NCBI GenBank assembly: GCA_014380605.1
Contig: JACMJO010000541.1
Span: forward strand, 1 to 5,825
Length of the DNA stretch: 5,825 bases
Source: Fimbriimonadaceae bacterium
GTDB taxonomy: Bacteria; Armatimonadota; Fimbriimonadia; Fimbriimonadales; Fimbriimonadaceae
Direction of reading: 5' to 3'
The position numbers and the translations under genes are program-made. The notes below the pieces were generated by a model. That model did no database searches and was not told the origin of the DNA. It saw only the letters and a list, made by a program, of their open reading frames with translations. Below are positions 1-5,825 of the stretch, piece after piece. Position 1 is the first letter of the stretch. Every line of letters starts with the position of its first letter.

Positions 1-369
1 GAGAATGCGATCGTCCGGGCGAACTTTCCCACGATCGCTGAGGTCGTCGAGGGCGTCTTCGATCCCTTTGAGCGTCGCCTTCTCGTCGGTCAGGACGGTT
101 ACGTTGTCGGCGGGAAAGCCAAAGTAGTCGACAAGGGTTTGCCGCATGCCTTCGGCATCGTTAACGGCGAACTTGAGCTGAACGCTCTTGGGGAGGTTTG
201 GATACTTGTTGATACCAACAATTAGCGCATGGGAGCCAGTGTAGACGGGCAATCCCGTAGGAGCCTCCACCCTGGTAAGTGTTAAATCCCTGGGCGTCTC
301 TTGACCAAGAGCAACCCCAGGCAGGAGTAAACACAGGAAAAGGAGAATCGGGTTTCTAGTACGGTACAT
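1..369 (-). CDS. Secreted caspase-like protein (peptidase C14 family), N-terminal part, cut by window edge
   Basis: The frame is open from an ATG at 369 to base 1, giving 123 codons; the rest lies outside the window. The first 22 residues form a signal peptide: MYRTRN, a Leu-rich core, then a likely cleavage after ALG before QE. Residues about 44-123 match the start of the caspase p20 fold. The first strand reads HALIVGINKYPNLP, followed by FAVNDAEGMRQTLVDYFGFP, the strand NVTVLTDEKAT, a helix, and DDRIL, which normally leads into the strand ending in the catalytic His-Gly. The window ends right there, so neither the catalytic His nor Cys can be seen and activity cannot be judged. The start is supported by a strong AAGGAGGAG six bases upstream. 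It lies 24 bp after the stop of the preceding gene, so it is probably cotranscribed with it. Family assignment is firm; substrate and activity are unknown. Confidence 0.88.
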   Translation of the reverse strand, partial: MYRTRNPILLFLCLLLPGVALGQETPRDLTLTRVEAPTGLPVYTGSHALIVGINKYPNLPKSVQLKFAVNDAEGMRQTLVDYFGFPADNVTVLTDEKATLKGIEDALDDLSDRGKVRPDDRIL

Positions 370-375
370 CCTCTA

Positions 376-384
376 CTCCTCCTT
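376..384 (-). promoter_or_regulatory. Shine-Dalgarno site of the partial caspase-like gene
   Basis: On the minus strand this reads AAGGAGGAG and ends six bases before the ATG at 369. It occupies most of the 24-bp gap after the stop of the upstream gene and fixes the start. The gap is too short for a separate promoter, which supports cotranscription. Confidence 0.8.
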
Positions 385-393
385 GCTTCTTTC

Positions 394-1509
394 CTATCCC
401 AGCGACTTGAGTTTTGACTCTAACGAAGCCTTTTGATCGGCAGACATCCCCGGAACCTTGATCCCTTCCTCCAAGATCGCCTTCGCTCCGTCCAAGTTCT
501 TCTTTGCCAGATGCAGATCGGCAATGCGAAGATACGGAACGCCGTACGTAGAATCGTTCGCAATCGCGGACTTGTATTTGGCTTCTGCTCCCGAAGGGTT
601 TGACACGTAAAGTGCGTCGCCCTGTTGCCGAAGGTCGATTGCGGCAATCCTGAGCTCTTCCGCCGACAAGTCTCGACCACCGAACTGCTCGGACTTTTCA
701 GGGTCCATGGACGATCGAATTTTGAGAATCAATTGACTGGCGAGGGCGTTAGGCATCAGACCCCATTCTCTTGCGAACGCTGAGTCCGCTGTTATAACAA
801 AGTTCTTGCCGCCGGTGCCTACAACATATTGCCCCTTAACCTGGGCCACTTTCAGCATGGTCCACCAAAGACGGTTGGACTGGTTAAGGCTCTGCATTCG
901 CAATGCCACAACTTGGGCCCTTTTCTTCGCGTCCAGCTTCGAAGTGCCTGCTAGAACCTCGACGACGGTCTTGCTTCGACCAGCAATGTTGAGTTGGACT
1001 ACTCCGATCGTCTTTCCACCGGGTGCCGTTCTCGATTCAGCGGTGAAGGACGCCTTTGAGTGGACCCCTGGGATTTTTCGCTTGACGACAACCTTGACCG
1101 GCACAGACTTGGGTCGCTTTGGCTTGGGATTCTTGGCGGTCGCCTTAGGTGTTGGTGGGGTCGTCGTAGTTTTTGCCCCAAGCAAAGCTTCGAATCGCTT
1201 CAGCTTGTCCAGGGTTCCGCCTCGGGCTTCGAGGTCGCTGTCCTTCGGCATGGTGTCGAGGAAGGCTAGGGCGATATCTTCCTCTGTCGCGCGAAGGTTA
1301 TCAGGTTCCAAGAAGTACCGGCGAAGAATCGACTCAAGGGCGGGAACGTCCTTCTTGACCTCTGGAGTGAATCCACCTTGCACCTTTTTCAACCAGCCAA
1401 GCGCCGCAGACAGCTTTTGCTGGTTATCTTGGGCTCCGGCGAGCAAGCATCCCATTGATAGGACGACCAGCGTCGCCAGTTTCAAAGCCGAGTTCCTCAT
1501 ACTGTTCAT
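394..1509 (-). CDS. Secreted protein with MscS-periplasmic-like domain and C-terminal TPR-like helices
   Basis: The protein has 371 residues. Residues 1-26 are a signal peptide with probable cleavage after AGA, before QDNQ; Cys21 lacks a good lipobox, so a lipoprotein is less likely. Residues 30-110 look helical. A Thr/Pro/Lys-rich linker follows at about 113-136. Residues 164-270 resemble the periplasmic domain found ahead of some MscS-type channels: a V-x-L-x-I-A-G strand, the helix KKRAQVVALRMQSL, the strand QYVVGTGGKNFVIT, then ADSAFAREWG and ALASQLILKI. No channel helices follow. Residues about 284-371 form TPR-like helix pairs, for example PYLRIADLHLAKKNLDGAKA. The ATG at 1509 has AAGGA seven bases upstream and is preferred to the ATG at 1500. 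It lies 16 bp after the pseudocaspase stop and 24 bp before the next caspase-like gene. A scaffold or adaptor role for the two caspase-like neighbours is inference; the exact family is not recognised. Confidence 0.85.
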   Translation of the reverse strand: MNSMRNSALKLATLVVLSMGCLLAGAQDNQQKLSAALGWLKKVQGGFTPEVKKDVPALESILRRYFLEPDNLRATEEDIALAFLDTMPKDSDLEARGGTLDKLKRFEALLGAKTTTTPPTPKATAKNPKPKRPKSVPVKVVVKRKIPGVHSKASFTAESRTAPGGKTIGVVQLNIAGRSKTVVEVLAGTSKLDAKKRAQVVALRMQSLNQSNRLWWTMLKVAQVKGQYVVGTGGKNFVITADSAFAREWGLMPNALASQLILKIRSSMDPEKSEQFGGRDLSAEELRIAAIDLRQQGDALYVSNPSGAEAKYKSAIANDSTYGVPYLRIADLHLAKKNLDGAKAILEEGIKVPGMSADQKASLESKLKSLG

Positions 1510-1514
1510 TGTAA

Positions 1515-1521
1515 CGTCCTT
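1515..1521 (-). promoter_or_regulatory. Shine-Dalgarno site of the TPR-like gene
   Basis: Minus-strand AAGGACG, with the AAGGA core seven bases before the ATG at 1509. It lies inside the 16-bp gap after the TAA of the pseudocaspase gene. It supports 1509 over the in-frame ATG three codons later, and supports cotranscription. Confidence 0.65.
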
Positions 1522-1525
1522 GTAG

Positions 1526-3244
1526 TTATCGGATACGAAGATTTAGGGTCTTGGATGTCCATTCGAGCCGTTTCTTCTCGATTCCATCGACGACGACCTT
1601 AAGTTGCCTGACAAGCGATTCACGAAACTTCGTTTCGTCCTTCAGATCGACCTCAGGAATCCTCACCGAACTTTTGAACGGAATCAGGATCGCCCTTAGC
1701 ATCATGCGGCCATTCGAGCTGTCGTTCTCAATCGTGCCGCCCATCTTTATCGGCGCAGTAAGGTGTTGGAGAATCGGGGCTCCGGGTTGAGGGAAAGCGA
1801 TTTGGAGCACGCCGTCCGCGTCATCGCGATTGAGCAGGAAGAGCATTGCTTCCTGATCCACGCTGAGATCGAGATCGAAGGTTTCGCCCCTGGCAAGCGA
1901 GATCGGGTCGGCTCGCATGTCGATCTTGGCTTTCCAAGTCGGAGTTTCAGTCGCGCTCAATCTATATAGCCTTGAAACAAGCGAGCGGAGTTCGAGATAA
2001 GTCCCCAGTCCGCTGTTCAACGACGCACGAAGGTCTTTGCCCGTAAAGTTGTAAACCTTGGATTTCTCCATGTCATCGCCAGTAACAGTGGTTGAGAGCT
2101 TGTTCTTGTCCGCCCGAACCTGGACGATCACGTCGGGGGGCGATCCGACAGGGGCAAACTCCGAATTCGGAAGGCGCTCCTTCAAGAACGCCTCAAGATC
2201 CTTCGAGGCCTTCTGATAGGTTTGGAGGCGTTGCTTATCCTCGGTCGGCTCCATGATCTCGATCGCCACTCGAAACTTGCGTTCCCTTTCCGCTTGGATG
2301 CGCGCTTGAGCGGCGATCGAGGCTTTGCTGTCGGCGGGGAGTTTGGAAACATCTAGACCGCCAAAGGCAGGATCGACATAGACCGAGGCTTCCATCATGG
2401 TCGCCATATCTGGACTCGGTAACAGTCCCGGCATGTAGTCGGCTTTAACCTTGTCCTTAAAGTAGGCCTGCGCCTCCCTCATACCGTCGATAAAGGCCGG
2501 GTTCTCGCCTCGGTTCAAGGCGGCGACGATGCTATTCACGAACTGATCGGTAAAGGCCCCGGACCAGCGGCTCTCGGAGGAGTTCTGGAGCCACTCGTAC
2601 GCGGAGCCTCGGGCCGGGCTGGCGCTCATGAACGCGCCGGGGCCATCGTAAAGCTTTTCGCGAGCTTCGCCAGCGCTAGTCAGGCTTCGACTTACAGAAC
2701 GGGGGATCGGGTTGTACTGGCGGCCAAAGTCTGATCGCGTCGGACTTTGGAAACTGCAGTCCAGTATGATGCTGACCTTCACGCCGCGCGTGTCGAGTTG
2801 CTTAGCCCAATCTTCAAGTCGACGAATCCGGATGTCAGGGTCTAGGCTGGTTGGAGAACCGTCGAATGGCACGAGGGTTGGCTCCATTCCGGACTTTGAT
2901 TGCGGATTATTGATATCAGGTGCGATTGAACCTCGACCGCTAAAGTAGAAGACCACTTCATCGCCGTCCTTAGCGGTTTTGATGATGTTGCCAAGCTCGT
3001 CGACGAGCCGCTTACGGGTGGCTTCAGAGCGGAGCACGACGGTGCTTTGGTATCCATAGAATTCCAGCATCCGCTTCATCATGCTGACGTCGGTTTGCGC
3101 GCCTCGGAGTTGCTGGGTTGGAGCCGTGATGAAGCTGTACTTGTCGACTCCGACCAGGATTGCGTAGCGCTCAGCCCGAGCGGGCACAGTAAAACCGCTT
3201 AACAGAGCGAGGGCTAGCGTTGATTGCTTCCAATTTCTGAGCAA
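1526..3244 (-). CDS. Secreted caspase-like pseudoprotease with DUF4384-like C-terminus (catalytic His and Cys replaced)
   Basis: Called from an in-frame TTG at 3244, the protein has 572 residues. It starts with a clean signal peptide (MLRNWKQ, a hydrophobic core, cleavage after ARA). Residues 27-170 form a caspase p20-like region: YAILVGVDKYSF, then a DVSMMKRMLEFYGY helix, then VVFYFSGRG and VSIILDCSFQS. Residues 205-243 resemble the p10 part, with FMSASPARGSAYEW and GAFTDQFVNSIVAAL. Active family members have SGHG and D-x-C-H-S-G. Here the His position is Arg104 and the Cys position is Ser164. The whole protein has one His (494, far C-terminal) and one Cys (163), so the dyad is absent. A helical, charged middle follows. 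Residues about 447-496 resemble DUF4384, with FLLNRDDADGVLQIAFPQPG. The frame is also open back to ATGs at 3436 and 3394, but that stretch overlaps the upstream gene and reads through intergenic-type repeats. The TTG has no clear Shine-Dalgarno, so the start is less certain than the gene. Confidence 0.85.
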   Translation of the reverse strand: MLRNWKQSTLALALLSGFTVPARAERYAILVGVDKYSFITAPTQQLRGAQTDVSMMKRMLEFYGYQSTVVLRSEATRKRLVDELGNIIKTAKDGDEVVFYFSGRGSIAPDINNPQSKSGMEPTLVPFDGSPTSLDPDIRIRRLEDWAKQLDTRGVKVSIILDCSFQSPTRSDFGRQYNPIPRSVSRSLTSAGEAREKLYDGPGAFMSASPARGSAYEWLQNSSESRWSGAFTDQFVNSIVAALNRGENPAFIDGMREAQAYFKDKVKADYMPGLLPSPDMATMMEASVYVDPAFGGLDVSKLPADSKASIAAQARIQAERERKFRVAIEIMEPTEDKQRLQTYQKASKDLEAFLKERLPNSEFAPVGSPPDVIVQVRADKNKLSTTVTGDDMEKSKVYNFTGKDLRASLNSGLGTYLELRSLVSRLYRLSATETPTWKAKIDMRADPISLARGETFDLDLSVDQEAMLFLLNRDDADGVLQIAFPQPGAPILQHLTAPIKMGGTIENDSSNGRMMLRAILIPFKSSVRIPEVDLKDETKFRESLVRQLKVVVDGIEKKRLEWTSKTLNLRIR

Positions 3245-3292
3245 TGCACTTTGTGACTTGACGGCTTGGTGGTTACGTACACTCTGAAATGC

Positions 3293-3323
3293 TTGAACCA
3301 CAAAGGCACAGAGGCACAAAGGG
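3293..3323. repeat. Three 8-bp units (ACARAGGS) in a dispersed-type repeat
   Basis: From 3300 the plus strand reads acaaaggc, acagaggc, acaaaggg: three 8-bp units differing at one or two bases, preceded by ttgaacc. From memory, near-identical strings (a tract of 'aaccacaaaggcacaaag' type) occur in intergenic regions of many environmental bacteria. Dispersal in this genome cannot be tested from one window. Read on the minus strand in the pseudocaspase frame it gives PLCLCAFVVQ, a peptide typical of over-extended start calls. Confidence 0.7.
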
Positions 3324-3362
3324 GGAGGAAGATCGTTCTGCCCTCCACATTGCGGCGTAATT

Positions 3363-3386
3363 GAGGAATCGAGGAATCGAGGAATC
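3363..3386. repeat. Perfect tandem repeat, 3 x GAGGAATC
   Basis: Three exact copies of the 8-bp unit gaggaatc follow one another, with a further g after the third. The array begins four bases downstream of the NlpC/P60 stop codon (3391-3393). A unit length that is not a multiple of three fits a non-coding repeat and means copy-number change would shift any frame reading through it. Confidence 0.85.
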
Positions 3387-3390
3387 GCCA

Positions 3391-5445
3391 TCATCCGCCC
3401 CTTGCACTTCGGCATGAGAACCGATAGAGGTTCCAATAGTATCGACTAGTCAAACTCCCGACGGTAACTCCACGACTGGAGGAGGCGTGGGCAAAGGCAT
3501 AAGGAATCTCGCCAAATCGCTTTCGCCATGTCGCGGGAACGCGGCCGATGTAGAGGCCCGTATGGCGAGTACCCGAAGCATCGGTAAGCCCCCGCTGAAA
3601 GATGACGCGGTCGCCCGAACCAAGAGATCGCATATTCGATGTGGCGTTGCGAAACCGAACGGGGTCCGGGAGCACAATCGTCCTCCCCGCTCGCCTTGCT
3701 TGGCCCGGTTTGCAATGGATGACTTCGCCAACCGTCTCTTGAATCACAACTGGCGGCGAAGGCGCTTTCCAGCCGATTCGGTTGTAGACGGCGGCGACAT
3801 AGTGAGAGCAGTCAATCCCTCGTGTAAGACTGTTCCCGCCCCAAAGGTACGGCGTTCCTAGGTACTTCAACGCCTCACGGGCAACGATGTCATCGTTCGG
3901 GTCTGCCAATGGAACGGCATTGGACTCGCGAATGTCGAGGCTCGATCCCGGTACGAAGCCCATGATCTGCTCGTATCGCACGCGATACATGTTCGTCGCT
4001 TCAACCTTGCCAATGAGCTCCATGTACCGATCCTTGGGGATTTTGCCGACAACGGGAGAATCAGGCCGCGATGTTTGGGTTACCGTGAGTTCAACCTTGG
4101 CCGATGCTATGCCGGTCATCTGAACGTTCTCTTGCTCCGCAGGTTTGATTTCGGGAGCCGTTGTTGCGACTCCGTCTTTTTTGGCGATGACATTGAGCAA
4201 GTCCCCGGGCAGGGGTTCGCCACCCGCAGGAACCACCGCGTTGGTGGCCTGAATGTCATCCGGCGTCACACTCCATGCGTCGGCGAGAGACTTCAGGGTA
4301 TCTCCGGGCTGAACTTCGTAGAGACCCTTGAACTCATAGCGGGAGCTTTGCGCCTTGGAAATCAACTCCTCACTGAGGCCGATCATCACACAGAGCTTCG
4401 TTCCGGGCGGGACGCTCGCTCCTTGGCGAAGTCCATTTAGGGCTCGGACAATGGCGGGGGCGTTCTTGTTACGCTCGGCAAAGGCCGCAACCTCCTCGCC
4501 TTGGTTGATTGCTACGTTATCGTAGATTACGGGAAGGTCGGAAACCCGCTGGCGAATGCCCACAATCGACCATTCGTTAGGCTTTAAATCTCCGGAATTG
4601 ATGGCTTGGATCGGGTCACGCTCGCCGATATCCTTTGAAGCCACGATGGTCACGAACGAGATGGTCTTGCCCAGCGAGTCACCGTAGTTATAGGTCTCGA
4701 ACCGAAGCGGGCGATCTGGACGGGCTTCGCGAACCTTTGGCGTGTCGCCTGGGGTAATGACCTCGATGGGATCGCCAAGGGCATTGACTCCAACGATAGG
4801 ATCTTTGCGGCCATCGTCAAGTCGGTAGGCCTGGACGAAGCTCGCCCGCGCGGGCCTGACCCAACCCAGGATTGTCCTGGCTGGAGGCGAGACGCCAAAC
4901 TCGGGCAGGTTTTCTAAGTTCAGAAGCAGGCGGTCGCCGATCTTGGTGTCGGCAACTCCCATTTCCTTCGCCCAAAACTGGGGCGTGATCATCGAAAGCT
5001 TTGCGCCATTGAAGTCGGTGGTTATTCCAAATGCGGAGCAAAGCAGTTCGACGTCGATAAACGTGGCAGGCGGAGACCCTTTCGGCGTGATCTCATAGGG
5101 ATAGGATTCGATCGGAAACTGCTTAACTGCTTTCGGCGGGCCTTCTTTGCCAAAAACTTCGACGTACTGTCCTGCCTTTACATTCATTGGGATGCGAATG
5201 CGGACCTGGTCATCGACCATGATGTCGATGCTAGTACCCGGTAGCGGACGAAGCTTGCCTCTGCCGCTGGTAATTGCCGTTACCGCTTGACGGAGCGGGA
5301 CCAGGTATGTGTTCAACTCCAGCATCACTGGAGCGAGTTCGGCTGGCTTACCGTCCAAATCAACCTTGAGATTGGGAAGCGGTTGTTGCGAAATTGCCAG
5401 GGCGGCAAACCCGATCAACGCGATACAGCTACTTGCCCGGATCAT
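3391..5445 (-). CDS. Secreted NlpC/P60-family cell-wall hydrolase with CuAO-N-like, LysM and SH3-like domains
   Basis: The protein has 684 residues, with a signal peptide at about 1-19. Residues 27-155 resemble the copper-amine-oxidase N-terminal (stalk-type) domain: LKVDLDGKPAEL, TYLVPLRQAV, then TFIDVELLCSAFGI. A degenerate LysM-like stretch may lie at 306-354. A clear LysM is at 374-421 (YEVQPGDTLKSLADAW, DDIQATNAV, PGDLLNV), which would bind glycan strands. Residues 447-505 look SH3-like, ending in MGFVPGSSL. The NlpC/P60 domain fills about 519-680: ALKYLGTPYLWGG, catalytic Cys546 in GIDCSHYVAAVY, His628 in RHTGLYIG and third polar residue His653 in AFAHAS. The expected reaction is cleavage of peptidoglycan stem-peptide bonds outside the membrane. 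The Cys-to-His spacing of 82 residues is longer than the roughly 50-60 I expect for the family, pointing to an insert near 575-610. The start has AGGAGG nine bases upstream. It overlaps the preceding gene by 17 bp, which suggests translational coupling. Confidence 0.92.
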   Translation of the reverse strand: MIRASSCIALIGFAALAISQQPLPNLKVDLDGKPAELAPVMLELNTYLVPLRQAVTAITSGRGKLRPLPGTSIDIMVDDQVRIRIPMNVKAGQYVEVFGKEGPPKAVKQFPIESYPYEITPKGSPPATFIDVELLCSAFGITTDFNGAKLSMITPQFWAKEMGVADTKIGDRLLLNLENLPEFGVSPPARTILGWVRPARASFVQAYRLDDGRKDPIVGVNALGDPIEVITPGDTPKVREARPDRPLRFETYNYGDSLGKTISFVTIVASKDIGERDPIQAINSGDLKPNEWSIVGIRQRVSDLPVIYDNVAINQGEEVAAFAERNKNAPAIVRALNGLRQGASVPPGTKLCVMIGLSEELISKAQSSRYEFKGLYEVQPGDTLKSLADAWSVTPDDIQATNAVVPAGGEPLPGDLLNVIAKKDGVATTAPEIKPAEQENVQMTGIASAKVELTVTQTSRPDSPVVGKIPKDRYMELIGKVEATNMYRVRYEQIMGFVPGSSLDIRESNAVPLADPNDDIVAREALKYLGTPYLWGGNSLTRGIDCSHYVAAVYNRIGWKAPSPPVVIQETVGEVIHCKPGQARRAGRTIVLPDPVRFRNATSNMRSLGSGDRVIFQRGLTDASGTRHTGLYIGRVPATWRKRFGEIPYAFAHASSSRGVTVGSLTSRYYWNLYRFSCRSARGG

Positions 5446-5825
5446 CGGGATTGACCTCCTCGGGGTAGATCGCCAACAGGATGTCGCGATTGAGTTTCCA
5501 AAGCTTATCGCCGCCGGGCGGATTTACGACGGCCTTCTTGATCGCATCGGACAACCTAACGCCGCTCAGGGCAGATGCATCATAAAGGACGCCGGATTGG
5601 ATGGCGGTGTTGAGCAGGCACATGAAAGCTTCTCGGTCCCCGATCTTGGGTTGCTCAGCAGGATCATAGCTGGTCAGCCAAGTCTCGCCCTTCGAATATC
5701 CCTCCGAGGCCTCGCGCAGCCTCGAGACAAGGAACTTTGAAGGGTCGTCTTTTTGGCTCATCACCGTCTTTATGAGGATGAGCAAATACTCGCCCATCGA
5801 ATATCCCTCAGAGGCCTCGCTCAGC
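5429..5825 (-). CDS. Unrecognised protein, C-terminal part; frame runs off the window edge
   Basis: The frame ends in TAG at 5429-5431 and stays open to the window edge, giving at least 131 residues. Visible residues begin LSEASEGYS before an internal Met at 5797. That Met has a possible GAGGG seven bases upstream, so a 122-residue protein starting there is an alternative. I favour a longer gene because the motif ASEGYSxGE occurs twice 35 residues apart, once on each side of that Met, and the first copy would be cut by starting there. The rest is mildly hydrophobic near YLLILIKTVM, then polar, with DREAFMCLLNTAIQSGVLYDASALSG and an acidic end (YPEEVNPDDPGK). I see no signal peptide or known catalytic motif. 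It overlaps the NlpC/P60 start by 17 bp, so the two are likely coupled. No function is assigned. Confidence 0.65.
   Translation of the reverse strand, partial: LSEASEGYSMGEYLLILIKTVMSQKDDPSKFLVSRLREASEGYSKGETWLTSYDPAEQPKIGDREAFMCLLNTAIQSGVLYDASALSGVRLSDAIKKAVVNPPGGDKLWKLNRDILLAIYPEEVNPDDPGK
5455..5460 (-). promoter_or_regulatory. Shine-Dalgarno site of the NlpC/P60 gene
   Basis: Minus-strand AGGAGG (extended as AGGAGGTCAA) ends nine bases before the ATG at 5445. It lies inside the end of the upstream reading frame, so the two genes are probably translated from one mRNA. Confidence 0.85.
5684..5720. repeat. Direct repeat copy 1 (37 bp, inside coding sequence)
   Basis: This matches 5789-5825 at 34 of 37 bases, offset exactly 105 bp or 35 codons. 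On the minus strand it encodes LREASEGYSKGE. Similarity fades beyond the unit on the low-coordinate side. Confidence 0.8.
5789..5825. repeat. Direct repeat copy 2 (37 bp visible, reaches window edge)
   Basis: Second copy of the unit at 5684-5720 with three mismatches, encoding LSEASEGYSMGE on the minus strand. It touches the window edge, so it may be longer, and further copies may lie beyond base 5825. Confidence 0.8.

Larger units (their letters stand above)
3245..3390. other. 146-bp intergenic gap with two short tandem repeats
   Basis: This gap lies between the stop of the NlpC/P60 gene and the favoured TTG start of the pseudocaspase. It contains two unrelated 8-bp triplet repeats and no convincing hairpin terminator. 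I see only weak promoter-like hexamers on the minus strand (TTGTGG and TACGTA, 18 bp apart), not enough to annotate. The pseudocaspase frame stays open through the gap, so a longer N-terminus cannot be excluded. Confidence 0.55.

Noticed and set aside
1447..1449. Lipoprotein cysteine (Cys21) in the TPR-like protein
   Set aside because: The preceding residues (LSMG) do not fit the lipobox at position -3, and a good signal peptidase I site (AGA before Q) follows.
806..1525. Long open frame on the plus strand (239 codons)
   Set aside because: It is antisense to the secreted TPR-like gene, which has a signal peptide, domains and a ribosome site. The plus-strand product is low-complexity and has no ribosome site that I can see.
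3245..3323. Possible promoter on the minus strand (TTGTGG, 18 bp, TACGTA)
   Set aside because: The hexamers match the consensus poorly and the first lies inside a repeat; not enough to call.
3300..3386. Possible CRISPR-like array
   Set aside because: Units are 8 bp, directly adjacent and without spacers, and no cas genes are present.
3487..3861. Plus-strand open frame (124 codons) within the hydrolase gene
   Set aside because: It lies entirely opposite the NlpC/P60 catalytic domain, whose conserved residues explain the sequence.
5309..5740. Plus-strand open frame (143 codons) across the NlpC/P60 start
   Set aside because: It is antisense to two overlapping minus-strand genes and has no recognisable domain; codon-bias shadow.

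Overview
The window holds five genes, all on the minus strand and so read from high to low coordinates. Two are cut by the window edges. Gaps of 16 and 24 bp, one 17-bp overlap and good Shine-Dalgarno sequences suggest a single transcription unit or two adjoining ones. GC content is moderate (mid-50s % by eye). The predicted proteins are secreted, some of the domain types are common in Armatimonadota and Planctomycetes-like bacteria, and the one intergenic gap carries short 8-bp tandem repeats of a kind I associate with such genomes. My tentative guess is Armatimonadota (Fimbriimonadia-like); this is an inference, with no marker gene to prove it.

In transcription order, 5825-5429 is the C-terminal part of an unrecognised protein. 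Its coding sequence contains a 37-bp unit twice, exactly 105 bp apart. It overlaps 5445-3391, a secreted multidomain NlpC/P60 cell-wall hydrolase with a copper-amine-oxidase-N-like region, a LysM domain and an SH3-like domain before the catalytic domain. A 146-bp gap (3390-3245) follows, containing two different 8-bp triplet repeats.

Next is 3244-1526, a secreted caspase-like (peptidase C14) protein with a DUF4384-like C-terminus. Both catalytic positions are substituted: SGHG has become SGRG, and D-x-C-H has become D-C-S-F. It looks like a pseudocaspase. After it, 1509-394 encodes a secreted protein with a Pro/Lys linker, a domain resembling the periplasmic region of some MscS-type channel proteins, and C-terminal TPR-like helices. 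Last, 369-1 is the N-terminus of a second secreted caspase-like protein. The window ends just before its catalytic His would appear.

The main point of interest is the cluster itself: a dead caspase homologue, a TPR-like scaffold and a second caspase-like protein of unknown activity, all apparently exported and lying directly downstream of a peptidoglycan hydrolase. A working model is an extracytoplasmic protease/pseudoprotease pair with an adaptor. That model is inference; the residue substitutions and gene order are seen directly.
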